From Streptomyces sp. TN58 (GTDB taxonomy: Bacteria; Actinomycetota; Actinomycetes; Streptomycetales; Streptomycetaceae): 64,000 nt of DNA. This document shows, piece after piece, positions 52,271-60,914 of this stretch. The number at the start of each line of letters is the position of its first letter. Positions within the stretch are counted from its first letter, which is position 1. Below the pieces are notes generated by a model. That model had not been told where the DNA came from. It made no database searches and saw nothing but the letters and a program-made list of their open reading frames with translations. A program made the translations under genes and the position numbers. The DNA lies in NCBI RefSeq assembly GCF_001941845.1, contig NZ_CP018870.1:4718001-4782000 (forward strand), written 5' to 3'.

Positions 52271-54247
52271 TTGAGTCGTGAAACCGACAGTTCGTCCTCC
52301 GGGCCCAAGGGGCACGGTGGAGCCGCTTACCCCTCGGGTACGCCGCCGTACGGAACCGGCCAGTACCCGTCCACGACTGTGCCCGGGCCCGGCGCGGCGA
52401 CCGCCCCGGAGGAGAACCCTGTGACCTCGAATCCGTCCAATCCCGAATCCGACGGACCCAAGACCGAGACCACCCTGACGACCCGGATCCGGATCAACAT
52501 CCCGGGTTCGCGGCCGATCCCCCCGGTGGTCGTGCGCAAGTCGATGGGCACCAACACCGGCACGCCCGGAGGCGGGACCCCGACCCCGCCCGAGCCGGCG
52601 CCCGGGCAGCAGGCCGAGCCCCCGCTCCCGCAGCGGCCGGGTCCCCGCCCGACGCGCGTCGAGGCCGCGCCGGAGCCGGACCCCGCCCCGGCCGAGGAGG
52701 CCGCCAGCAACTGGTTCGCGCCCCGCAAGGCGCCCACCCCCGCTCCGGCGCCGGCCGCCCCCGCCGCCGCGCAGATGCCGCCGGCCGCCCCGGCGCCGCC
52801 GCTCGCCAGGCGGGTGCCCGGCGCGACGCCGACACCGCCGCCGCCCGCGCCCGGCAACGGCTTCGCGCCCCCGCCGCGCACCCAGGCCCCGCCGGCGCCG
52901 GACGCCGCGTACGCGCCGCCGCGCACCCCGCCGCCGCCCGTCGACGACTACGGCACGGGCTACGCCCCGCGGCAGACCCCCGCTCCGCAGGCCCCGATGC
53001 CCGGGGGCCCCGGCGTCGGGACGACCCAGGGCTTCCCCGCCTACGGGAACGACGGCGGCCCCTCCACCGAGGCGTTCCCCGTCTACGACAGCCAGGCCGA
53101 CGGCCCCTCCGGCCCCACCGGCGGCGGCTTCGGCTCGCGTCCCGCCGGCGGTCCGTCCGCCGCGGCGGCCGCCGATGCCGCGAGCTGGCCCGGTCCGGAC
53201 CTGGACGGCCCGCTGCCGACCCCCGTACCGGCTCCCGCGCCGGCCGTGCCGCGTCCGACTCCGCCCGCGGACAAGAAGGCCGCCGCGAAGCCGGCCGAGC
53301 CCGCGAAGAAGGGCCGCTCCAAGCTGGTCCTCGTCGGCGGCGGCATCGTCGCGCTCCTCGGCGTGGCCTACGGCGCCGGGCTGCTCCTGAACCACTCCGA
53401 CGTCCCCAAGGGCACCACCGTCCTCGGTGTCGACATCAGCGGCAGCCGCGACGAGGCCGTCTCCAAGCTCCAGACGGCCTTCGGCACCCGCGCCGCGACC
53501 CCGCTCCAGCTGAGCGTCGGCGGCAAACCGGTCGAGCTGAAGCCCGACAAGGCCGGCCTGACCCTGGACAGCCAGACCACGGTCCGCAACGCCGCGGGCA
53601 GCGACTACAACCCGATCACGGTCATCGGCTCCCTCCTCGGCAACGAGCGGGTGGCCGACGCCGTGATGCCCGTCGACGAGGAGAAGCTGACGGTCGCGCT
53701 CCAGGAACTCGCCGGCACGGCGGGGTCCGTCACCGAGGGCACGATCACCTTCGACACCGGCAAGGCCGTCGCCGTCCCCGGCAAGGCGGGCACCACCCTG
53801 GACGTGGACGGCTCCGTCGACCTCGTCACGAAGGCCTTCCGCGACCAGGTCGGCACCGGCAAGGCGGCCGTCGTGCAGCTGCCGACCGTCACCAAGGAGC
53901 CGGTCGTCGGCCAGGCCGAACTCGACCGTGCGATGAAGGAGTTCGCGGAGCCCGCGATGTCCGCCAACGCCACCGTCAAGGCCGGCCCCAAGTCCATCAA
54001 CTTCGGCAAGCTGTCGCTGCCCAAGATCCTCAGCATGCAGGCCGTGGACGGCCGCCTCACCGAGAAGTTCGACCTGGAGGCGCTCAAGGCGACCTACGGG
54101 AACACCTTCGACGGGGTCCTGATCACCCGCGGCACCGGCGCCAGGACGGCGGTCACCCCGCAGGACGTCGCCGGCGCGCTCGGCAAGGCCCTGCGCGGCA
54201 AGACCACGGCCGAGCGGACCGTGGTCATCGACACCAACCCCAGCTGA
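52271..54247 (+). CDS. Membrane protein with extracellular PG-binding domains
   Basis: A 658-residue protein with a TTG start (GGGAG upstream). Residues 1-345 are cytoplasmic, disordered and rich in Pro, Ala and Gly, interrupted only by a short ordered block (TTLTTRIRINIPGSRPIPPV, about 65-85) ; one membrane segment follows (LVLVGGGIVALLGVAYGAGL, about 353-373); the outside part (380-658) holds two repeats of the PG_binding_4 type (VLGVDISGSRDEAVSKLQTA and TITFDTGKAVAVPGKAGTTL). Proteins with this domain normally continue into a VanW domain, which is absent. Follows mshB-DUF6113 after 205 bases. Confidence 0.75.
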   Translation: MSRETDSSSSGPKGHGGAAYPSGTPPYGTGQYPSTTVPGPGAATAPEENPVTSNPSNPESDGPKTETTLTTRIRINIPGSRPIPPVVVRKSMGTNTGTPGGGTPTPPEPAPGQQAEPPLPQRPGPRPTRVEAAPEPDPAPAEEAASNWFAPRKAPTPAPAPAAPAAAQMPPAAPAPPLARRVPGATPTPPPPAPGNGFAPPPRTQAPPAPDAAYAPPRTPPPPVDDYGTGYAPRQTPAPQAPMPGGPGVGTTQGFPAYGNDGGPSTEAFPVYDSQADGPSGPTGGGFGSRPAGGPSAAAAADAASWPGPDLDGPLPTPVPAPAPAVPRPTPPADKKAAAKPAEPAKKGRSKLVLVGGGIVALLGVAYGAGLLLNHSDVPKGTTVLGVDISGSRDEAVSKLQTAFGTRAATPLQLSVGGKPVELKPDKAGLTLDSQTTVRNAAGSDYNPITVIGSLLGNERVADAVMPVDEEKLTVALQELAGTAGSVTEGTITFDTGKAVAVPGKAGTTLDVDGSVDLVTKAFRDQVGTGKAAVVQLPTVTKEPVVGQAELDRAMKEFAEPAMSANATVKAGPKSINFGKLSLPKILSMQAVDGRLTEKFDLEALKATYGNTFDGVLITRGTGARTAVTPQDVAGALGKALRGKTTAERTVVIDTNPS

Positions 54248-54265
54248 GATACGCCCACCGACGGT

Positions 54266-54290
54266 GCCCCGCCCGGGATCCGGGCGGGGC
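54266..54290 (+). terminator. Terminator after the PG-binding protein gene
   Basis: Perfect 11-bp stem GCCCCGCCCGG / CCGGGCGGGGC with a 3-nt loop, 18 bases after the stop. Confidence 0.75.
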
Positions 54291-54513
54291 GCCGCCATGT
54301 CCGCCGGACCGGCCGGCAACCAGCCCGGCGCAGCGGGCCGGGTGGGTTCCGGCGGAACCGGGTCCACGCCGTGGCGTCTCCTCGGGCGCCGAACGGTCCC
54401 GGGGCCGACAGGTAGGGCGGCGGTGCGTTCGGCGCGCCCTGCGGGGGTCGCCCCGACACACCCGGCCCCGCCGGACCGGCGGTGGGGGTGGGCGTCCGGG
54501 CCTCCTGCGGCCG

Positions 54514-55308
54514 TCAGTTCAGCAGGGCGCGGGCCGAGACCGCCTCGGCCCGGACGCGGGCCGCGGCGGCGTCGTCCACCGCCGCGACGACGTCGGCGTA
54601 CGCGTCGAGTTCGGCCGCCCCCTCCTGGAAGGCGCCCCGCTCCACCAGCAGCCGCGCCCGCTCGTAGCGCAGCGACGCCGGATGGGAGGGCAGCAGCAGC
54701 GACAGCTCCAGCGCCCACAGCGCCACCCCCGACTGCTCGGGGCGGGTGGAGGCCCACGCACGGATGTTGGTCAGGATCCGCAGCACGATGTCCAGCGTCG
54801 TCGCCGGCGTGCGCGGGCCGGACGCCAGCTCAGCCGGCCCGGCGCCCAGCGAGGCGCCGCCCGCGAACGGATCCACCACCACACCCTCCTCCGGGTCGCC
54901 GAAACCCACCACGAAGTGCCCCGGCAGCCCCAGCCCGTACACCGGCGCGCCGGCCCGCCGCGCGACCTCCAGCCACACCACGGACAGCAGGATGGGCAGG
55001 CCGCGCCGGCGCCGCAGCACCTCGTGCAGCAGCGAGGACGACAGCCTCTCGTAGTCCGCCGGGGTGCCGTGGAAGCCGAGCCGCCCGCCCAGCAGCTCCG
55101 TCACCGCCGAGGCCCACGCCCGCCCGCCCCGCAGACCGTACGGCAGCATCCCGGCCAGCCGGTCCAGCTCGATCTGCGCCCAGTCCATGGCGCGTTCGTC
55201 CAGCTCCGGATCCGCCTCCGCCGCCAGCAGCAGGCACATCAGCGCCAGGTCCGGGCGCTCCGACCGGGCCTGCGCGGCGAACTGCTCCCGCCGGGCCGGC
55301 GCGCTCAC
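54514..55308 (-). CDS. SirB1-like transglutaminase-fold protein
   Basis: A 264-residue protein of the Transglut_core2/SirB1 family. Typical blocks: LMCLLLAAEADPELDERAMD, LLHEVLRRRRGLPILLSVVW, and GLPGHFVVGFGDPEEGVVVD with the fold's His and Asp. The usual catalytic Cys position of transglutaminases is not obvious, as is common in this subfamily, so it may be non-enzymatic. Contains TPR-like helices at the end (RYERARLLVERGAFQEGAAE). GTG start overlaps the GNAT stop (GTGA), so the pair is co-translated. Confidence 0.85.
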   Translation of the reverse strand: MSAPARREQFAAQARSERPDLALMCLLLAAEADPELDERAMDWAQIELDRLAGMLPYGLRGGRAWASAVTELLGGRLGFHGTPADYERLSSSLLHEVLRRRRGLPILLSVVWLEVARRAGAPVYGLGLPGHFVVGFGDPEEGVVVDPFAGGASLGAGPAELASGPRTPATTLDIVLRILTNIRAWASTRPEQSGVALWALELSLLLPSHPASLRYERARLLVERGAFQEGAAELDAYADVVAAVDDAAAARVRAEAVSARALLN

Positions 55309-56291
55309 CGGGCCGCCCGGAAGTGGTGGTAGACGTGGTGCGTCGCGAAGCCCAGCCCGTCGTACAGCGCCCGTGCCCCCGCGTTGTCGGTCTCGACCTG
55401 CAGCCACGCCGCCGACGCGCCCTCCTCCAGCGCGCGCCGCGCCAGCGCGGCCATCACCGCCGTCGCGAGCCCCTCCCGCCGGTGGGCGGGATCGACCGTC
55501 ACCGCCGCGAAGCCGGCCCACCGGCCGTCCACCACGCACCGCCCGATCGCCCGTCCGCCGGGCAGCGAGGCGAACCACACCGACGGGCCCCGCACCAGGA
55601 CCTCCCGGGCCACGTCCGGATCGGAGACCCGCCCGTAGCGCCCCAGCCACTCCTCGTCCGGGACCCGGGCCAGCGTCACGGACCCGCACGCGGGCGCGTC
55701 CACGTCGCCCACGGGTGCCAGCGCCCCGATCCGCACCTCCGCCGACGCCTCGGACACCCAGCCCCGGCGCTCCAGCTCCGCGCACAGCAGCTCCTGCGTG
55801 CCGGCGGCCCCCGTGGCGGCCTGCACATAGGCCGGAAGTCCGCGTTCCGCATACCAGGAGGTCACTCGCGCGAGTGCATCGTCGAGCGGTATGCCCGGGT
55901 CGCTGGCCGGCAGCACGGAATTGGCCCGCCGGGTGAACCCGGACGAGGCGCGCAGCGTCCACCCGCCCAGGGACTCGCTCTCCAACGGCTGCCAGCCCCG
56001 CGCGCAGACCCTCGTCAGCTCCTCGAAGGAGGCCGCCGGACCCCGCCGCCGTGCGGGCGCCGCGGGCACGACCTTGCCCGCCACCAGGGAGGATTCCGGG
56101 ATACGGACGGACTGCCCGTTCTTCTTTGTGATCAGCAGCACACCCTGGTCCCAGGATGTGAGAACACCGACCGTGTCCGTGAACTCGGGTGATCCGCTCA
56201 CTCCGGTGTCCACCCGTCGTACAGAGACACGTTTACCCACGTCAGCCGGGGTGATTCGGACCTCCAGCAGTCCTCCGGCAGTGATTTCCAC
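55305..56291 (-). CDS. GNAT acetyltransferase with N-terminal SH3-like part
   Basis: A 328-residue protein. Residues 1-75 form a beta-rich, SH3-like module (VGKRVSVRRVDTGVSGSPEF, LTSWDQGVLLITKKNGQSVR); the rest is a GNAT with the acetyl-CoA motif VDPAHRREGLATAVMAALAR and a final ALYDGLGFATHHVYHHFR. This layout matches actinobacterial proteins annotated as CG3035-type N-acetylglutamate synthase-like; whether it makes acetylglutamate is untested. It is divergent from fdxA across 117 bases and coupled to the downstream SirB1-like gene. Confidence 0.85.
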   Translation of the reverse strand: MEITAGGLLEVRITPADVGKRVSVRRVDTGVSGSPEFTDTVGVLTSWDQGVLLITKKNGQSVRIPESSLVAGKVVPAAPARRRGPAASFEELTRVCARGWQPLESESLGGWTLRASSGFTRRANSVLPASDPGIPLDDALARVTSWYAERGLPAYVQAATGAAGTQELLCAELERRGWVSEASAEVRIGALAPVGDVDAPACGSVTLARVPDEEWLGRYGRVSDPDVAREVLVRGPSVWFASLPGGRAIGRCVVDGRWAGFAAVTVDPAHRREGLATAVMAALARRALEEGASAAWLQVETDNAGARALYDGLGFATHHVYHHFRAAR

Positions 56292-56408
56292 AGCTCTGTC
56301 CGCCCCTCCTGTTCGGATCGTGCCCGGGAACGGAGATACTAGGTGCGGGCATCGACGACGCCGCGCTCCCGCGCGATATGGAAAGCCCTACCGAGGAGGA
56401 ACGAGAGC

Positions 56409-56738
56409 GTGACCTACGTCATCGCGGAGCCTTGTGTCGACGTCAAGGACAAGGCATGCATCGAAGAGTGCCCCGTCGACTGCATCTACGAGGGCCAGCG
56501 GTCCCTGTACATCCACCCGGACGAATGCGTCGACTGTGGTGCGTGTGAGCCGGTCTGCCCGGTCGAGGCCATCTTCTACGAGGACGACACTCCGGAAGAG
56601 TGGAAGGACTACTACAAGGCGAACGTCGAGTTCTTCGACGAGCTCGGTTCGCCCGGTGGTGCCTCCAAGCTGGGTCTGATCGAGCGCGACCACCCCTTCG
56701 TCGCGGGGCTGCCCGCCGGCATCAACGGCGAGCACTGA
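56409..56738 (+). CDS. fdxA: 7Fe ferredoxin ([3Fe-4S][4Fe-4S])
   Basis: A 109-residue seven-iron ferredoxin. Cys9, Cys17 and Cys50 should bind [3Fe-4S]; Cys21, Cys40, Cys43 and Cys46 bind [4Fe-4S] (CIEECPVDC ... CVDCGACEPVC), the same spacing as in Azotobacter FdI and mycobacterial FdxC. GTG start with GAGGAACGAG upstream. It serves as a general electron carrier, with P450s and other reductases as possible partners. It precedes dapC, as fdxC (Rv1177) does in M. tuberculosis. Confidence 0.95.
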   Translation: MTYVIAEPCVDVKDKACIEECPVDCIYEGQRSLYIHPDECVDCGACEPVCPVEAIFYEDDTPEEWKDYYKANVEFFDELGSPGGASKLGLIERDHPFVAGLPAGINGEH

Positions 56739-56761
56739 CCTTTCACGGCAGAAGCGCCCCT

Positions 56762-56795
56762 CGGTCCCGTACGGCCTGCCCGCCGCACGGGACCG
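56762..56795 (+). terminator. Hairpin between fdxA and dapC
   Basis: CGGTCCCGT and ACGGGACCG pair perfectly over 9 bp around a 16-nt loop. It may reduce read-through from fdxA, which is usually far more expressed than the downstream aminotransferase. Confidence 0.5.
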
Positions 56796-56845
56796 CGGTG
56801 TTTTCCGACCCGACCCACCAGCATCCAGAGAGAGCAGAGACCACC

Positions 56846-57943
56846 GTGGCCGCAGTATCCGACCGTCTTCCCGCCTTCCCCTGGGACAAGCTGGAGCCGT
56901 ACAAGAAGACGGCGGCGGCCCACCCGGACGGCATCGTCGACCTCTCCGTCGGCACCCCGGTGGACCCGGTCCCGGAGCTGGTCCGGCAGGCCCTGATCGA
57001 CGCCGCCGACTCCCCGGGCTACCCGACGGTGTGGGGCACGGCCGCCCTGCGCGACGCCATCACCGGCTGGCTGCGCGGCCGCCTCGGCGCGAGCGCCGCC
57101 GGGCACCGCAACGTCCTGCCGGTCGTCGGCTCGAAGGAACTGGTGGCCTGGCTGCCCACCCAGCTGGGCCTGGGCGCCGGCGACCAGGTCGCCTACCCCC
57201 GGCTCGCCTACCCGACGTACGAGGTCGGGGCGCGGCTGTGCGGCGCGGAGCCGGTGGTCTACGACGACCCGACCACCGATCTCGACCCGGCCCGCGTGAA
57301 GCTGCTCTGGCTCAACTCCCCGTCCAACCCCACCGGCAAGGTCCTCGACAAGGCCGAGCTCGTCCGGATCGTGGCCTGGGCGCGGGAGCACGGGATCCTG
57401 CTCTTCAGCGACGAGTGCTACCTGGAGCTGGGCTGGGAGGCCGAGCCCGTCTCCGTCCTCCACGACGACGTCTGCGGCGGCTCGTACGAGGGGATCGTCG
57501 CCGTCCACTCCCTGTCCAAGCGCTCCAACCTGGCGGGCTACCGGGCGGCCTTCGCCGCCGGCGACGCAGCCGTCCTCGGCGAGCTCCTGGAGATCCGCAA
57601 GCACGGCGGGATGATGACCCCCGCCCCGGTGCAGGCGGCCACGGTGGCGGCCCTCGGCGACGACCGGCACGTGACGGAACAGCGCGAGCGCTACGCGGCC
57701 CGCCGCGCCGCGCTGCGCGCGGCCCTGGAGGCGCACGGCTTCCGGGTCGAGCACAGCGAGGCCAGCCTCTACCTGTGGGTGACCCGGGACGAGCCCTGCT
57801 GGGACACCGTCGCGCACCTCGCGGAGCTGGGCATCCTGGTCGCGCCCGGCGACTTCTACGGCGAGGCGGGCGCCCGCTTCGTGCGCGTCGCCTTCACCGC
57901 CACCGACGAGCGGGTCGAAGCGGCGGTCAAGCGCCTCGGCTGA
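56846..57943 (+). CDS. dapC: Succinyldiaminopimelate aminotransferase DapC
   Basis: A 365-residue fold-type I aminotransferase of the lysine/diaminopimelate pathway. It converts N-succinyl-2-amino-6-ketopimelate to N-succinyl-LL-diaminopimelate. PLP Lys225 in HSLSKRSNLAGYR; NSPSNPTGK and SDECYLELGW are class I motifs. Streptomycete homologues are annotated as bifunctional with glutamate-prephenate activity. GTG start with AGAGAG upstream. dapE lies about 1.8 kb downstream, supporting DapC over other aminotransferases. Confidence 0.9.
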   Translation: MAAVSDRLPAFPWDKLEPYKKTAAAHPDGIVDLSVGTPVDPVPELVRQALIDAADSPGYPTVWGTAALRDAITGWLRGRLGASAAGHRNVLPVVGSKELVAWLPTQLGLGAGDQVAYPRLAYPTYEVGARLCGAEPVVYDDPTTDLDPARVKLLWLNSPSNPTGKVLDKAELVRIVAWAREHGILLFSDECYLELGWEAEPVSVLHDDVCGGSYEGIVAVHSLSKRSNLAGYRAAFAAGDAAVLGELLEIRKHGGMMTPAPVQAATVAALGDDRHVTEQRERYAARRAALRAALEAHGFRVEHSEASLYLWVTRDEPCWDTVAHLAELGILVAPGDFYGEAGARFVRVAFTATDERVEAAVKRLG

Positions 57944-57979
57944 CCGGGCCCCTGACAGCCCGAAGGGGCCGTGACAGCC

Positions 57980-58014
57980 CGAGGGGCCGGGAGTGTGAAA
58001 CTCCCGGCCCCTCG
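57980..58014. terminator. Bidirectional terminator between dapC and the secreted-protein gene
   Basis: Perfect 14-bp stem CGAGGGGCCGGGAG / CTCCCGGCCCCTCG with a 7-nt loop, placed between convergent genes. Confidence 0.85.
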
Positions 58015-58029
58015 GACGTTTCCCGGGCG

Positions 58030-58401
58030 TCAGCCGCCCAGGGGCAGACCGCCGGGCAGGCCGGCCGGCAGGCCACCGCCCAGGGGCAGGGAGGAGACCG
58101 GCAGTTCCTGGGTCGTGGGCAGACCGCCGAGCAGGCCGCCGGCCTGGCCGGCCACGTCGGAGGCCGGGGCCGGCAGGGTCTCGGCCGCGGCACCGGCGGT
58201 GCCGACGACGTCGGTGGCCGTTCCCGTGGCCGTGTCGGCGGCCGCCGCCGCGGGGGCGTCCGTGGCGGTGAGTGCGCCCAGCTGCGGCACGGACTCCAGA
58301 CCGGCGGCGTTGGCCGCGCCGGCCGCACCGACCACGGGCGCTGCCCCGGCTGCGACGAGCAGCGCGGCACGGGCGATCCGACGGGTCAGGGGGAGGGACA
58401 T
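58030..58401 (-). CDS. Small secreted Ala/Gly-rich protein
   Basis: A 123-residue protein with a clear signal peptide (RRIARAALLVAAGAAPVVGA, cleavage after ANAA at about residue 33). The mature part is low complexity: Ala/Thr-rich in the middle and Gly/Leu/Pro-rich at the end (GGGLPAGLPGGLPLGG). No Cys, no enzymatic motif. Similar small exported proteins are common in Streptomyces and may be wall- or hypha-associated; function unknown. Confidence 0.75.
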   Translation of the reverse strand: MSLPLTRRIARAALLVAAGAAPVVGAAGAANAAGLESVPQLGALTATDAPAAAAADTATGTATDVVGTAGAAAETLPAPASDVAGQAGGLLGGLPTTQELPVSSLPLGGGLPAGLPGGLPLGG

Positions 58402-58702
58402 GATGCTCCTAAGCGGTAGCGGCTGAGTACGGCCTGTCTAACCGCTCGGGGGGCGGGTGGAGTTGCGGCGCCGCCGGGTAAAGGATCGGTAACGCATCGT
58501 TTAATCGGCTTCCGCGACAAGAGCATTGGATGCGCGCCGACCAGGGATTCCGTCCGTCAAGGGCGTCCGCCGGGCGGGGTGCGGCCCGATGGTGATCACC
58601 CCCGCGCGAGTGATCACTCGTACGCGCTGCCGGGCGCTCCCGGTCGATCCGCTGATCCTCTGATCCGCTCTGGCCGGAGCCCGGTGCGGATCAGCGGGCG
58701 GA
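58402..58702. other. Intergenic region with a terminator-like repeat
   Basis: About 300 bases with no supported gene. Near the right end CCGCTGATCC and GGATCAGCGG form an imperfect inverted repeat (about 58649-58708) whose arms are repeated (GGATCAGCGGGCGGATCAGC), running into the 3' end of the minus-strand gene, so it may be that gene's terminator. The left part should hold the promoter of the small secreted protein. Confidence 0.4.
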
Positions 58703-59683
58703 TCAGCGGGCCATGAAGATCCGCACCTCGCCGGGGGCCGCGCCGTAGGGATCGCCGTCGCCGTTCTTCGCGCCCGCGTCCCCCTTGTCCTGCCAGCGGC
58801 CCCGGTCCTTGCCCGCGACCCAGCCGCGCAGGTCGTAGGAGACCCGGGCGATCCCCATCTCCCGGGAGTTGGCCACCGCCCAGTGGGCCATCGCCCGGCT
58901 GCGGCGCGTCGCGGCCTCGCCCGCGTCCCGCTTCTCCACCATCGTGATCTCGGGCTCCGCGACGGACCGGCCGCCGGCGCTGCGGCCGGCCTGGCCGCCC
59001 TGGCCGTCCTGCGGGCCGAAGGTGTGCATCCCGTCCTTGCCGAAGATCCGCACCAACCCCTCGCGCACCTTCTCCGGGTCGCCCGGCCGCGTGGGCGCCG
59101 GACCGCCGCAGTCCAGGCTCCCGCCGCCGGCGAAGGCCGCGGTCAGCACCGTCGCGTCCGGCTCGTGCTTGGCGTACGCCTGCGGGAAGCCGCTGCGCTG
59201 CACCTTCTGCGCGGCCACCGTCAGCGGCAGCCGCGAGTACCCCGGCACGTCGACGAGGTGGTCGTAGAAGATCCCGGCCGAGTAGACCGGGTCCGTGATC
59301 TGCTCCGGTGTGCCCCAGCCCATCGACGGACGCTGCTGGAAGAGCCCGAGGGAGTCCCGGTCGCCGTGGTCGAGGTTGCGCAGGGCCGACTCCTGCATCG
59401 CGGTCGCCAGGGCGATGGTGACGGCCCGGTCCGGCAGGCCCTTGGCGATGCCCACGGCGGCTATCGTCGCCGCGTTCGCCGCCTGCTCCGGGGACATCTC
59501 GTACTTCGCGGAGCCGCCGCCGCGACCGGAGGCGTCCGCGGTCGCGACGCAGAAGGGGGCGCCCCCGCCGTTCGAGGCGCGCTGCACGGCGAAGTACCCG
59601 GCCACCGACAGGAGAACGAGCAGGCCGACGACCACACGGAGCAGCCTGCCGCGGCGAGGACGGGGATCACGGATCTCGGACAC
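58703..59683 (-). CDS. Lysozyme-fold (transglycosylase-like) membrane protein
   Basis: A 326-residue protein with one N-terminal membrane segment (LLRVVVGLLVLLSVAGYFAV, about 14-33) and an extracellular domain. AATIAAVGIAKGLPDRAVTI, ALATAMQESALRNLDHGDRD and SLGLFQQRPSMGWGTPEQIT follow the lysozyme-like pattern, with the Glu of MQESAL as the probable catalytic residue. Found widely in actinobacteria; it may trim peptidoglycan, but activity is unproven. GTG start at 59683; an apparent longer frame upstream is the antisense of dapE. Confidence 0.8.
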   Translation of the reverse strand: MSEIRDPRPRRGRLLRVVVGLLVLLSVAGYFAVQRASNGGGAPFCVATADASGRGGGSAKYEMSPEQAANAATIAAVGIAKGLPDRAVTIALATAMQESALRNLDHGDRDSLGLFQQRPSMGWGTPEQITDPVYSAGIFYDHLVDVPGYSRLPLTVAAQKVQRSGFPQAYAKHEPDATVLTAAFAGGGSLDCGGPAPTRPGDPEKVREGLVRIFGKDGMHTFGPQDGQGGQAGRSAGGRSVAEPEITMVEKRDAGEAATRRSRAMAHWAVANSREMGIARVSYDLRGWVAGKDRGRWQDKGDAGAKNGDGDPYGAAPGEVRIFMAR

Positions 59684-59770
59684 GCCGCCCACGGTACTTG
59701 AGGCATATGACGCGTCCACCGTCCGGACGAGGGACGCTTCGCCACACCCCGGGGCGTTAGGGTCAGTTCC

Positions 59771-60850
59771 ATGTCCGAATCCGAGCTGAACCTCACCCTG
59801 GACGCCGCCGAGCTGACCGCCCGGCTCGTCGACATCCCCTCCGTGAGCGGCGACGAGAAGGTACTCGCCGACCTCGTGGAGAACGCGTTGCGCGGCCTGC
59901 CCCACCTCACCGTGGACCGCTTCGGCAACAACGTCGTCGCCCGCACGAACCTCGGCCGCGCCGAGCGCGTCGTACTCGCCGGCCACCTCGACACCGTGCC
60001 GATCGCCGACAACGTCCCGTCGCGCCTCGACGAGAACGACGTCCTGTGGGGCTGCGGCACCACCGACATGAAGTCCGGCGTCGCCGTGCAGCTGCGCATC
60101 GCGGCGACCGTGCCCGAGCCCAACCGGGACCTCACCTTCGTCTTCTACGACCAGGAGGAGGTCGCCGCCGACCTCAACGGCCTCGGCAAGGTCGCCGAGG
60201 CCCACCCCGACTGGCTCACGGGCGACTTCGCGGTCCTGCTGGAGCCCTCGAACGCCGAGGTCGAGGGCGGCTGCCAGGGCACCCTGCGCGTGCTGCTGCG
60301 CACCGCCGGCGAGCGCGCCCACTCCGCCCGCAGCTGGATGGGATCCAACGCCATCCACACGGCGAGCCCGATCCTGGCCCGGCTGGCGGCGTACGAGCCC
60401 CGCAAGCCGGTCATCGACGGCCTGGAGTACCACGAGGGCCTCAACGCCGTCCGCATCGAGGGCGGCGTCGCCAACAACGTCATCCCCGACGCGTGCACGG
60501 TGACGGTCAACTTCCGCTACGCCCCCGACCGCACCGAAGCCGAGGCGCTGGCCCACGTCCGCGAGGTGTTCGCGGACTGCGACATCGCGGAGTTCGTCGT
60601 CGACGACTCCTCCGGCGGCGCCCTGCCGGGCCTCTCCCACCCCGCGGCCGCGGCCTTCATGGAGGCGGTGGGCGGCCGGGCCATGCCGAAATTCGGCTGG
60701 ACGGACGTCTCCCGCTTCAGCGCGCTGGGCGTCCCGGCGGTGAACTACGGTCCGGGCGACGCCCTGCTGGCACACAAGGTCGACGAGCGCGTGGAGACGA
60801 AGGCGATCCTGCACTGCGAGGAACGACTCCGCGCCTGGCTGACCTCCTGA
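59771..60850 (+). CDS. dapE: Succinyl-diaminopimelate desuccinylase DapE
   Basis: A 359-residue M20-family zinc amidohydrolase, releasing LL-diaminopimelate and succinate in lysine and peptidoglycan synthesis. Metal and catalytic residues: His72 and Asp74 (AGHLDTVP), Asp99 (GTTDMKSG), Glu129-Glu130 (DQEEVA). The dimerisation domain lies at about 180-290, and the final His is in LLAHKVDERVE. Divergent from the lysozyme-fold gene. Confidence 0.95.
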   Translation: MSESELNLTLDAAELTARLVDIPSVSGDEKVLADLVENALRGLPHLTVDRFGNNVVARTNLGRAERVVLAGHLDTVPIADNVPSRLDENDVLWGCGTTDMKSGVAVQLRIAATVPEPNRDLTFVFYDQEEVAADLNGLGKVAEAHPDWLTGDFAVLLEPSNAEVEGGCQGTLRVLLRTAGERAHSARSWMGSNAIHTASPILARLAAYEPRKPVIDGLEYHEGLNAVRIEGGVANNVIPDACTVTVNFRYAPDRTEAEALAHVREVFADCDIAEFVVDDSSGGALPGLSHPAAAAFMEAVGGRAMPKFGWTDVSRFSALGVPAVNYGPGDALLAHKVDERVETKAILHCEERLRAWLTS

Positions 60851-60914
60851 ATTCCCCTTCCCGTCACCTTTGTGCGCCTACCCTGATCCAACGATCAGCA
60901 GGAGGGAGCACATA

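Noticed and set aside
54248..54513. Plus-strand frame running from 54264 across the SirB1-like and GNAT genes
   Set aside because: It is antisense to two well-supported minus-strand genes and its product is Pro/Arg/Ala-rich without domains.
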